Shown one piece after another: positions 1 to 10,449 of a stretch of 64,000 nt of DNA (its first letter is position 1; each line of letters opens with the position of its first letter). The stretch is from contig JAJTUQ010000001.1 in NCBI GenBank assembly GCA_021399445.1, positions 7,502,001-7,566,000 of the forward strand, given 5' to 3'. The notes under the pieces were generated by a model. That model was not told where the DNA came from. It searched no databases and was given only the letters and a program-made list of their open reading frames with translations. The position numbers were made by a program, and so were the translations under genes. Source of the stretch: Xylogone sp. PMI_703. Lineage: Eukaryota > Ascomycota > Leotiomycetes.

Positions 1-1461
1 CTTCTCATTCTCGATCTCGATCTTACTCTCATGGCTCCAGGTTCGCGCATTCTGCATCTGGCGTGCCTTCAATTCTCTTTCAGCTTCTTCCTCTTCTTCA
101 ACATCTTCATCCCAGAGGTCACTCCAGCTCTTGGATACAATGTCATTATTACGTCCAAACACTGATGCCATGGATGGCACCGGCTTTGGCTTGCTCATGG
201 TGATTGGCAGAGAGCCGGAGATTGGAGTCAGGTTTGCGCGAGGTGGTCCTGGCTTGAATGGGCGCTTGATGGAAAGAGATTGCATCGATGCTCCTAGCGA
301 CGAGTTGAGGACAGAAGCCAGGGATGGCGTTTGCTCACCAACGGAGAACCAATCCTTATTGCTTTCCTCCGAGCTTGGGAAGAGATCCTCAGTATAGCTC
401 TCCGTATCTGGGATAACGGAGAGTTGACGGAGGTTCTGCTGAGGACTAGCATGCAAGGCCTTGGCCCAAGGGAATGAAGAGCCTTGGTCGATCATTGGGC
501 TCTGGATTGATGGCGTTCTCAGAGGTTCACGGTTGGCGCTAACGACAACTGGTCCATCACAAGGAAGCTCGCCAGAGCAGAAATCGTCATCCTTCTCATC
601 AAAGATAGTGAAGCTCAGCACACGCAGGAGAGCCTCACGAGCCCCCTCTAGGGAACGCTTGCTCGGGTCCAAGCTCATGCATTGATTGATGACCTCAAAG
701 GTGTCTTGGGACATGGTTGGAAAGACGTCGAACAAGGATTGCTTGTCTCGAGAGAAGTCCAAGAAGAGAGGATCGGACTCAGTTGGTGTGGTGAAGGGGT
801 TGCGCGAGAAGAGGATGTTCAAAAGGCAGATACCAACGGCCCAGATATCAGCCTTCTCCGGCGAGTAGCCTGCGCCAGCAGAATCGTACTGCTCAGGTGA
901 CATGTATCGATCACTGCCAACAGTTGTCTCGTAGGTCCACTTGTCCGTTGTTGCCAGTCCAAAATCGCCTAACTTCATCTTGCCGGAGGAGTCAAGGAAG
1001 ATGTTCTCTGGCTTAATGTCGCGGTGGTACAGTCCCTTGCTGTGGATGAAGGCAACGGCATCAATTAGCTGAAGCATGAACTCACGAACATTGTTGGTCT
1101 GCAGTGGCCCGGTGGACGTGCGAATGGCCTCGTACAGGTCACCCCGAGAACAGTACTCAAGCACCAAGTAGATGTGAGCGTCCGTCTCGAATGAATGGAT
1201 GAGGTTGACAATGTTGGGGTGGGAGCCGAGGCGAGCATGGCAAGCCAGCTCTTCGGACTGCTCATCAACAGCGAATACCAACTCGGACTCATCTTCGACG
1301 GCTGACTTCTTGGTTAAGCACTTGATAGCAACTAATTCATCGTTGGTGGTGTCCCTGGCCATGAATACCATACCAAATGAGCCGTGGTTGAGCGGGGAGA
1401 TGGTCTCGAAACGTCCGTCTAGGAGGACGCCATCGCAAAAGTTGTCTCGGAAGCACTCCAT
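1..1461 (-). CDS. ran1: Ran1/Ksp1-type serine/threonine protein kinase (3' partial)
   Basis: Single open frame of 487 codons that runs off the left window edge, so the C-terminus is missing. The start is the first ATG (1461). The kinase domain fills about residues 15-290: glycine loop with HGSFG, VAIK lysine, catalytic HRDIKPEN (H146-N153), DFGLA (D166-G168) and an APE-like MSPEQ. A low-complexity tail follows, ending in a Glu-rich stretch. The domain matches the fungal Ran1/Pat1-Ksp1-Sks1-Vhs1 group, which links nutrient state to growth, meiosis or filamentation; the exact orthologue cannot be settled here. No intron is visible in the coding part. The upstream 6.9 kb is gene-free, which suggests a long leader or extended promoter. 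It could also be a related CAMK-like kinase, but the Ran1 group fits best. Confidence 0.85.
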   Translation of the reverse strand, partial: MECFRDNFCDGVLLDGRFETISPLNHGSFGMVFMARDTTNDELVAIKCLTKKSAVEDESELVFAVDEQSEELACHARLGSHPNIVNLIHSFETDAHIYLVLEYCSRGDLYEAIRTSTGPLQTNNVREFMLQLIDAVAFIHSKGLYHRDIKPENIFLDSSGKMKLGDFGLATTDKWTYETTVGSDRYMSPEQYDSAGAGYSPEKADIWAVGICLLNILFSRNPFTTPTESDPLFLDFSRDKQSLFDVFPTMSQDTFEVINQCMSLDPSKRSLEGAREALLRVLSFTIFDEKDDDFCSGELPCDGPVVVSANREPLRTPSIQSPMIDQGSSFPWAKALHASPQQNLRQLSVIPDTESYTEDLFPSSEESNKDWFSVGEQTPSLASVLNSSLGASMQSLSIKRPFKPGPPRANLTPISGSLPITMSKPKPVPSMASVFGRNNDIVSKSWSDLWDEDVEEEEEAERELKARQMQNARTWSHESKIEIENEK

Positions 1462-3049
1462 ATCGAACACGAGGTTAATTGATGACAGAGAGCAGTAGGT
1501 CCTTTGGGGGAAGATGATCTAGGAGAATATGTCGAGAGTGAAAGATTTGTCGATGCGGCGAAAGCGAGGTAGGATCGAGAGAGGATTTGGTAAAGTATTG
1601 TCGTGAGGATAGCGCGGATTATGGAAAGGAAACAGTATGAAAATGATGCTGGAATAATGGTACAGCCAAAGTTGTTTTTGGGGGAACCCTTAAGCAGGTG
1701 TCGATTTGAGCGTACAACGGATAAAATGCTTTTATCTCCTCTAAAAAGCTAGTTGAACAGGGAGCACGAACTCCGTAAATTGCATATGGCGATATCGAAA
1801 GAGGAGGGGTACGCGACTGTTGAAAACACGATGAACAAACGGAGTAACGCTGTATAGATGTATCCCGGGTCCCGAAAATGAAAACGTCGATGAGAGCGAG
1901 AAGAGAAGAAACAATATTCTGTTGAAATATAAACTCCGGGTTCGTGAACGGTTCAGAGGCTCATTGATAATAATAGAAATGAATTTCGCTAACACAAGGA
2001 AACAGTTTTGTTGATTTTATTTGTTCGTTAGAATAGACACAGGAGGACAGCGAAGTCCGGAAATGAAAGGCAGTTGAATCGTTATGACATGGGAGTCAAA
2101 GATGTATATGCCGGAGAATGAACGGATGAGAATCTAAATCGACCTCAGGACGATACCGGCGAGGGTACCGTGTATATAATTGTTGATATGGAGGTGGAGT
2201 CGAGAGGATTGAAGGATGGTGTTGATGTGTGCTGGTTGTCGACTCGAAGATGACTGATCAAGTCGAAGCGGCAACGAAAAATGAGGGTTCGAAACGGTGG
2301 GACGAGGGGATGTCGAGGTGGAAAGAGACCGTTTGATATATTAGGAAGGTTCGTGCGTGTTGTTGTAAAGGGAAGCGAAATCTTTTTGAGTCCCTGAACG
2401 GTAGGACCGGAGAAATTATCGAAGAGAGGAAAAAGAGAAGAATGCAAATGGGATTCGTTTCAATGGCGAGGAGAAAGATAATTCGAATTGATCTAGAAGA
2501 GTCTATCGTGAGATAGTCCTCGACTCTGGTCTGGAAAGCATGTGTTGCGGAAGATGTGAGGCTCGAACAGGTAGTCGAAGAGAACTGGCTCTTCGTCTGC
2601 CTAGTTCAGAGAGGGAGGATGGATTCCAGGGGGAAGCACAATGAGTCAGTCGAGGTGAGGTGTAGGTGTCGAAAAGGTCTTAAGGAGAGCCGGTGGAGCT
2701 CAACACTCGAAATGAAGACCGCGGTAGCCGAAAAAGGGTCGTCCGTGCAGGCGATGGAAATGACGCAGCGACGATTGCACGGGGTTGTTGAGCAGGACAC
2801 ACAGAAACGTTCGATACGGTTTCGAGCACGAACGTTCAGTCGGCGTTTATCAATGATGTCCTGGAGAATCCTCTCTTCGCAGCAAGCTCAACTTGGGGAG
2901 TGACACGACGCAAAAGCAAGCGACAAGAAGCGTCGACAGCGTGCAGCGGGCGGAGAGCGGGAGATGAGTCGCGAGTCGAGAGAGGGAAGTCGGGAGCTGC
3001 GAGTGACAGGATAGACGTGAAGGATTTGCGAGGAGCAGGCGACGTCGAC

Positions 3050-3330
3050 AGTCTATATCATACGCAGGAGTAGAAGAGGATTGGAGGGAGGAAGGGAAGG
3101 TCGGGCGAGGAGGACGAAGCAAAGAGTAAAGTAGTTGAAGGAGATGGGGGAGCAAAGAAGGGAGCGTGGAGATGGGGAGCGAGCCAGAGGGAAGTTAAGG
3201 GAAGGGAAGGGGTGGCAGCAGAGAGAGCCAGCGACCAGTTTTGCCAGCGAACTGCTTTGGGGATGATCGGATCTGGGGGAGGGTGGGAATTGGTGGGCTT
3301 GGTGGGCACAGAAGGGAAAAGGCACCGAAG
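3050..3330 (-). promoter_or_regulatory. Polypyrimidine tract upstream of kinase gene
   Basis: The plus strand is almost pure purine in long blocks (GGAGGGAGGAAGGGAAGG and similar), so the minus strand reads as CT-rich tracts. Such tracts are common in fungal promoters and leaders just upstream of transcription starts. It lies about 1.6-1.9 kb upstream of the kinase ATG, implying a long leader if it marks the start region. The Ser/Pro/Leu-rich minus-strand frames in this stretch are by-products of this composition. Confidence 0.4.
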
Positions 3331-6300
3331 CATGACTGCAAGTCGCCTGCGTTGGCGCTATGGCGCTAGTCCCCTCTCGGCATCCCCCTAGGCAAACTCG
3401 GCTGCGACAGGATTGGCCACGTTGATGGAGGATTGTCGGGCCTCAGGCACAATTACATAATTTGTGTCCTCCGATGGTGTGAGAGTGGTGTGCATGTACA
3501 AGGTCTGCGCACCGACCATTTGCCAAAGAGCAACTTCCCCCACGAAGCAGCGACATGTTTCATTCCGCTTAAATGCACAGTGGCGCCTTACCCATCCAAT
3601 AAACTCTCGCCATCCACGGCTAGTGCCAGGCCCCAAAGAGCGGTCTGTCATGCCGCTTTCTGCCCGGTTCAAGCGAGTTTCGATGAACTTCCACCATGAG
3701 CGATGCCCAGGGGGCCGGGCCTGAGAGAACCTTGGGGAGCGCGCCCAACAAAAGCGGACACAGAGGCCTGGGAGGTCCAGAAGTTACGGTTAGAGCAGGC
3801 GGGCGAGCACAGCGTGCATAAGGGGGGTTGGGTCCACCGCCAGTCCTTCACCCTCTTGGCTATGCATGCGCTAGGATCCTCTTGTTGTACAGTGACTGCT
3901 CTGTACAGAGCTCACAACTCAGCACAACAAAGCACCTGTTCCCAGCCCAGCCCAAGTGAACGTCCAGCAATGAGAGATCTGAGCCAAAACAAACCGCACC
4001 AAAAGCAGCTACAGCTACAGCACAGCACGGCCAGTCAAGGAACAAGGCAAACAGGCGCGGCACCCAAGCACCCGACGACCAAGCCTCGTTGGTCAATCCC
4101 ATACCAAGATGCAGCCATTCTCCCCGGTGGCTGGAGGTTGGGTTGCCCGTCTATTGTTTAGATGTTGACATTGGATGTTGATACACAGTACACCTCGCTA
4201 TAGCACGAGTACCATATTAACATTGGATCCGGGTTGCTGTATGGGCACGTTGGCTTGGAGATCGACTTTCGAGCCACTGCCACTTGGACTGTCTTTCAAC
4301 AAGCTTCCCCTCTTCTCAATCACACGGTACTGCATTTCAGACATATGTTGGCACGTCAATGGGCCTACAGGAGTCGCAACCCCTATTCGAGTCTCGTTTC
4401 TGGCTCCTTCTGCCCCTCGCGCTTCGTGCTTCGCAATTATGGTTTAGGTGGACCCAATTGAGTCATTCGCAAGCCGGAACGAGGAAGCATACGTGTAGAG
4501 ATGGACAAAAAGTCACAGTTAAAGGTAAAACGGGCGCCAGCGCTCTGGAACCCGTCAGGTGCCTTGTCGTGCTCGTCCAAACGCCTCTTGCCACCTAACT
4601 TGTCATGACTGTACAGGACCCTATCACGGCTATCTCTTTTGGCGCGCGTGAATCCTCTGAGATTGCCGCACCGGCCGGGCTTCTAGATTCACTACCGTGA
4701 GACTCGACCGTTACGCTGGTTTCACTGCTATTCCTGCGTGGTACTGTGCGGTTACTGTCTGGTTTCGTCCACGTAGGAGATCCTTCGAGTGAGGTACTGT
4801 GGTAATAGACGATAATTATATCCGCGTGCTTCGCCCGCACAGGTACACGGTAGACGCTTCTGGGCAGTGGCATATCTCCACTGCTGCGTGGCGCTGGGTC
4901 CAGATGTGGCCTGGTCTTGAGCTTATTTCATGCCTTGCTCATAAGGCTGCAATATCATCTACCAGCACAACGAAGTGAGTCACTTGCTGCTGTTGAAAGT
5001 AAGTGCACCTCAAACGTGACTGATATCGCAGCATGCTGTCCTATTATTTATCGTGCTGTGCTATGCAATATTGTATCATTTTGTATCTAAAACTGATGCC
5101 GCGCCTCAACTGGTGGAAATTGCGTTTCGCTTCATTCGTCATCATCCGCATCATCTGCCTACGGAGTATCATCCGGAAGCTTTCAATAGATCCGTATAGG
5201 ACTATTGCCTCTTCATCCGGTGGTTGCGGTACTGAGGTGGTTCTGTATCATCATGTTGAGAGGTACTCTAATTCTCTATGCTGGCATCACCGGTGTCGTG
5301 TGACTTGCGCTGGTCTTCCTGTACGGTACCTCTCCACCATCTCGGGTTTGCGGTCATCTGGCCCTCCCAAGACCTCAGCCTCCCAGCATCTGTTCTAAAC
5401 ACGTACCATCGTCCACCCACCCACTGCCACCAGAGCAGTAGGTCACAAGCGCCTGTCGCCATAGCCATCTGTCTCGTCTTGTCCTGCCAATTCCCAGCCC
5501 AATTGATCGTGTAGCTGTACTGTAGGGTACTGGAGATAATTCAACGCGTCTGCCCAACCAATTCGGCTGACTGATCCTGCGATCGACTGATTGCGACTGC
5601 TACTGCAGTGATCCCCGTCCGCGCTCTTCCAAACAGATAACTGCCGATCCTGTCTACGCTGTTGTGCTATTAGTCCAGCAAGTGAGACCAGAGAGCATTA
5701 AGCAACGGTTAAAGGAGACCCTATCACCACGGCTGGTCGTACACCCATCGCCGCTTGTCTCAAGAGGACCCTCTACTGATTGCTCCAGGGAATCCGCTTG
5801 GTTCATTTTTATCGCTGGTTGACCATCCGAGAAAGGTACGGACTGTTGCTGTTGTTATCTCCCCTATAATTTCGCCTGATCACCATCCCTGAGTGCCGGT
5901 TCGGCATCTTGCTCCAAGCCCCAGACAAAGACGGCAAGGCAAGAAGGGCTCGGACAGCGACGCTGAGCGTTCTGGCCAAGCGCCTGCGCAACCAAAACAG
6001 TTTGATCCAATTGGCATTCCCTTGGCCCAAGAAGGATGGTCGCAGAGCGAGATACTAGTCGAACACTGGCACAACTAGCACCCCAGGTTGAATAAGTAGC
6101 GGACAGATGGCCAGACTTGATTGAATAGGCCGCCCAAAGAGAAAGCTGATGTGCACGTTGATCAAGAGAATGAAGCATTGACGGCCGCGCTGCACGGCAA
6201 ACAAGTTATGGCGCCAAAACGCACCAAGCACATCAGGCTGATATTGCGTGCCGAGGGACGATAAAAGCAGCCTGTAGTTGAGCCTCGATGAGTGGTCAGC

Positions 6301-6786
6301 ATCAGACCGTGCCGCAAGTGCTTTCGAAACAAAGACGTTTCGACAGTCTCTGGCCAGTCTGGCCATGATCAAATCATGCCTCCCATCACGCCTTGCCTAA
6401 TTAAATCCTTCGTCATCCTGCATCTGGGGCATGGATTGCAAAACGGAAGGAGTGCTGCACAATTTCGAAGATCAACTGCTCATGCTGCACCCCATCGAGA
6501 TGTGTAGCAGCACGGCACTGCAGCAGACCTCGGAAACGGGCAAGCCCACGAGAGGAAGAGGGAATGGGTGCATCCCCTGCAGCTGACAGTGCTTGAAGAG
6601 GCGCACCGCAGGAATGTTTTGGCTGCAAAGATGTCCACCTCGAGACACAGCTGCTGGATACACGCTTCTTCTTCACGAACTCCTGGCCCGTGGATGGCTG
6701 CTCTCTGACTGCCTTGTGCTCTTGCCTCCGCTGCTGCTGGTGCTTCTCTCCATGACCTTGCTCTTACAGTGCATCAATTACTTACC

Positions 6787-6800
6787 GTACAGTACTGTAC
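6787..6800. repeat. 14-bp perfect palindrome GTACAGTACTGTAC
   Basis: The sequence equals its own reverse complement over 14 bases. Related half-words (TGTACAG, CTGTACA) recur in the same gene-free stretch, for example near 3893, 3900 and 4611. It could be a dimeric factor site or chance; no known factor is assigned. Confidence 0.35.
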
Positions 6801-8191
6801 AACATCAAACTGCAAGAGACTCTCAGGATGGGAAAGTTGAGCAAACTGTTGCTCCCGTCCACGGCTCTCCCGTCGTCTATGCAGGAGGCTCGACCCCACA
6901 AAAGTCGGGACCACAAGTCGTCCACATGGTGAGTGCAGCTCTCAGGAGTGACGACACCAGCGGTAAGTTATTACTGTAAAGTCCTGTCTGACTATCATAC
7001 AGTTACGGCGCAGTAGAGTACAGAACAATCCTATCATGCTGTCCCGCACGCAGTGGAGGGGCATAGATTAGATACGGGTCTGGCATTGAGTGATAGCCAC
7101 AAACTGCAACAGTACGTAGGATTAGAGGACCGCGAGGGGTTGAGACAGGGCCCCGTCTTCGCATCCAAGAGGGAGATGAAACTGGGGAGAAGCACACAGT
7201 CTTCGAGAAGATCTCGTATTTGATTATCTCTGAGTTGAGGTGGTCAATTAGCCGGGCTCTGATCCCTTGAGGCTAGTTTCCCCCAGGAGGCGGTGAGCGG
7301 GCAAGCCTGCAAGCCTGCGACTTGGTGCATGCGTTGTACCAAAGTATCTGCCCAAGACTGGGTACAACCCCACTGTTTCCGTCAGGTACAACCAGCGCTA
7401 CTCACCGGTCAGGAAATCATAACGAGCTTTCCCCCTGAAAGCTGCCTGCGCGCAAATCCTGGGCTTGCGCTGCGAAGAACGTGGTGGCGTGCTCCATAGA
7501 AAAAAATAGGCCCCTCAATATATGGAGCAAAGCAATGCTTGTACATCTAAGGTGGGCTCGGTGGGTTTCTTTAGGCGCAAATATACACAGTATGTTTGTG
7601 GGCTATATGGACGATGATATATGAATACGCTACAAGAGATCCAGCTCCATTCTCGGCGACATACACAGTATACTCGGTATCATCTATCACACTCCAATTG
7701 AGGGCATCAAGGAAAGTTTCCATCTCAGAATGCGTACATGCTACTTTGTCCTTGTACCTGAGCAGAGAGAGGTCTCGGACAGGTGAGGGTCTCGTCTATC
7801 GCTGATAACCAGCCGCTCAGATAAAGATCCTGGGGCGCCTTATCGATAATCGATTACGGTGCCTCTCTCGAGCCTCTCTGTACCACCGCGCGCTGAAAAT
7901 TCTCCTGGCCATTCAAATCCAAGATGATCTCCCCGTGCTGCTCCACCGCTGCGCATCTCAACTTTTCGTCATTCTCTGTAATCCAGGCGAGGGTTAAAAA
8001 GAAAAAAACTCTAAACCTCGTAACCCGGTAATAAGCCCGCAGACCAGTAAGCAGCTGTCCTGGACGGGATCTTGCCTTAAAGTGCCTGCAAGGCCCAGAT
8101 CCCAAGACCGGGCTAAGTCCTAAATGGCGCGCCGCCCTTCAGACTGGGATGGACTCGGTTTTCGTCAAGCTTAGGGAAGGAGGATCGGAGT

Positions 8192-8281
8192 GCAGCACAC
8201 ACAAAAAAATTCTTTTCTTTCCCTCCTTCAAGCTCTCTCACTCACTTTTTCTCTCACCGCCATCTTCTCATCTTCCCATTC
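8192..8281 (+). promoter_or_regulatory. CT-rich leader/promoter tract of UTR4
   Basis: A strongly pyrimidine-rich run (TTCTTTTCTTTCCCTCC and following) ends about 60 bp before the UTR4 ATG. Such tracts often sit at fungal transcription start regions. No clear TATA box is seen next to it. Confidence 0.4.
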
Positions 8282-8338
8282 CTACGCGATCCGGGGAAGC
8301 AGATTTCGCGCCGCTACGGTGTAACGACGTTAGCAGCC

Positions 8339-10058
8339 ATGGTGAGACAATCAGATGTGCGGGCTGTCTTGCTGGATATCGGTAAGTTGGGATGGTTAAT
8401 GCGCTTGCCCGGTGCATCCTGCTCCGAAAAAAAATAATGGATGAAGCCATCGTTAAAGCAAAGCCCTCTCTCCTCTCTGCAAATATCACGTGTGTTATTA
8501 GAGAGTAGGAGAATCAAAAGCTGACCTTGCGAGCTCGATAGAGGGAACCGTCTGCCCGATATCATTCGTCAAGGACGTCCTGGTAAGGATCTTACTATTT
8601 TCTTATTTCACTGCTTTCATATCTTCACGCTTGGCGTATACAGACGCACCCTCCATCTGGCGCGGCTTACCGCTTCATCGCATCTTCCTTCGTGTGGGAA
8701 GAGTGGATGTTGTGAGTGGTGAAGTGGTGTCATCGTGAGGAGCTGCCGACAGTTGCATTTTACCACCAAAAAGTGGTGGAACGGCCGGCCGAAAATTAAA
8801 ATGCTGCTCTTAATTCTTATGGGCTTGTTGTCGTTGGTCACATGGCTCTCGCAGGATGCATCTTCAAAGGCTCAGCCGGAGTGTGATTCGCCAACGCAAA
8901 TCGACTCTTACGCGTGTATTGGCTACCTAGCTAGCAAAGCAGCAGCAGTGTCAGTCTGATCTGCGAAAAAGCAACCTTTGTGCTTGGGCTTGAGCATCTT
9001 TGACATCCGCCGTCGTTGGAGCGAAAAAGGTCTACATCAAACAACGGAACTGAGACCGCAGGTGTCAAGCCAGACTTTGGTTCCGCATGATGAGTCCACG
9101 TTCTAGATATACGGCAGCTTCGAATTGCAGAGGACCACGCTCGATTTTCCATATGTCTGTCTCATTGACATGACATAGCTATTTCAACCTCTGGGTCCTT
9201 CGGATATGGCAAGAGTCTTGGAGGGTTTACCTATGCGCTGGTTGCGGCCCAAACCAATTGAGCTGAACACGCCCGAGTGAGATGTGTCACTACACAGTAG
9301 TGGTATTACTCCGCAAGCAGCTGGTCATGATTGTCACTTCCACTCTTTCGTGGAAGTTGCTAGCCAAATACAATGCTGTACACGTGGTCGCCTGACAATA
9401 CTGACGAACATACGCGCAGTTCCCTTATGCACTTCAAGCGCTGCCATCCACGCTAGCCACCCAATGGGACTCACCTGAGTTCCAGCCGTACCGCGATGCG
9501 TTTCCTGAGGGGCATCGCTCTTCGCCGGCTGCATTTGACCAACATGTCCGGGATTTGATGGCGAAGGACCTCAAGATATCCTATCTGAAGTCTCTTCAAG
9601 GATATCTCTGGCTCAAGGGTTATGAGTCCGGAGAGATACGGTGCCCGTTGTTTCCAGACGTCTTTCCTGCTCTTACATCCTGGCATGCCGCGTCTATTCC
9701 AATACTGATCTACTCTTCCGGCTCAGTCGCTGCACAGAAGCTCTTGTTCCAGTATACAAACTCGAAGCCAGAAGCCGACTTGCGAGCTTTGATCACCGAC
9801 TACTTTGACACAGTAAATGCAGGTCCCAAGACAGAACCCGCCAGTTACGAGAAGATTGCAAGCGCACACCGCGAGATTGGGGAGATTGGCAGGTGGCTCT
9901 TCTTGAGTGATAACGTCAAGGAGGTTGATGCTGCTAAAGGTGCGGGAATGCAGTCTTTGGTGGTAGTCAGGGATGGGAATGCCCCCCTTTCAGAAGAGGA
10001 CAAGGAAAGACATGAGACTATTACTGGTTTTGATCAGATAGATATTTCTAGGAAATAA
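8339..10058 (+). CDS. UTR4: Enolase-phosphatase E1 (methionine salvage)
   Basis: Bifunctional enolase-phosphatase of the methionine salvage pathway. It converts 2,3-diketo-5-methylthiopentyl-1-phosphate to the acireductone used by the dioxygenase encoded at 60108-60791. Exons by splicing: 8339-8381, 8542-8582, 9420-10058, giving 240 residues, a normal family length. HAD motif I is LLDIEGT with Asp13 and Glu15 and is assembled across intron 1. Further motifs are IYSSGS, GPKTEPASY and the acidic SDNVKEVDAA near the C-terminus. Intron 2 is 837 bp, far longer than any other intron here, and the coding sequence resumes exactly at FPYAL as in homologues. A CACGTG box lies in intron 1 (8487) and another in intron 2 (9381). 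The gene converges on AVT1. Confidence 0.92.
8583..9419 (+). other. Unusually long (837 bp) intron 2 of UTR4
   Basis: Donor GTAAGG follows the codons for FVKDVL; acceptor CGCAG precedes FPYAL. Both flanks match the conserved enolase-phosphatase sequence, so the junction is well fixed. The other introns of this window are 47-300 bp. Within it I find only short open frames, a CACGTG at 9381, and no recognisable RNA or transposon. Confidence 0.8.
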
Positions 10059-10445
10059 ACCAAGTACTCTTCATCTCCTGTCTTTTATTATCATTTTTTA
10101 ATGCTTTAAGAAGGACAAGAGAACGTTCATTGGATGTAAGCTCTTTTATTTCCATAAACTAGAGTTCTCTGTTGTATTCATCTCTAGAAATCACTCCTAT
10201 GAAAAGTATATTCCCAGGAGTTTCGTGTTTATCTCCCCAGAACAGCATATAGACAATTACTCCAAGTTATCCCGAAAATGCAGTTTTACGCTATGAAAAA
10301 AAGAGTGCTAGATAACAGGGGACCTCCTTATTTCGATAATACCAATCCACTCAAAACGAAAATGCAACAACAATCTACCCACCCAGACGACAAGCGGGAG
10401 AGAGGAATAATGGACAAATAATATGCTATGCTATGTTATGTTATG
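10059..10445. other. Convergent 3' intergenic UTR4/AVT1
   Basis: AT-rich 387 bp between two gene ends, presumably 3' untranslated sequence on both sides. Apart from the pentanucleotide repeat at its right edge nothing stands out. Confidence 0.6.
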
Positions 10446-10449
10446 TTAT
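10422..10449. repeat. Pentanucleotide microsatellite TATGY, about 5.5 copies
   Basis: TATGC twice, then TATGT three times and a partial copy. Its right end overlaps the AVT1 stop codon (TAA on the minus strand, 10448-10446), so length changes could shift the protein end. Confidence 0.7.

Larger units (their letters stand above)
1462..8338. other. Long intergenic stretch without a supportable gene
   Basis: About 6.9 kb between two divergent genes, the Ran1-type kinase (minus) and UTR4 (plus). All open frames here are short; several begin only at TTG, and I could not join them by splicing into a recognisable protein. From about 2150 to 3330 the minus strand is rich in C and T, as expected for promoter or leader sequence of the kinase gene. 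The part from about 3400 to 7500 is more balanced in composition and repeatedly contains GTAC/TGTACAG-type words. No tRNA, repeat array or transposon remnant was seen. It may hold a long leader or a non-coding RNA; the sequence alone does not show which. Confidence 0.6.

Noticed and set aside
2145..3333. Several Ser/Pro/Leu-rich minus-strand frames of 60-100 residues
   Set aside because: Produced by the CT-rich tract; no start context, no domain, mutually overlapping.
3703..4161. 152-residue plus-strand frame
   Set aside because: Low-complexity, overlaps other frames on both strands, no recognised motif.
6593..6979. 128-residue plus-strand frame with a hydrophobic run
   Set aside because: Begins at TTG, has no family resemblance and no upstream exon that I could join.
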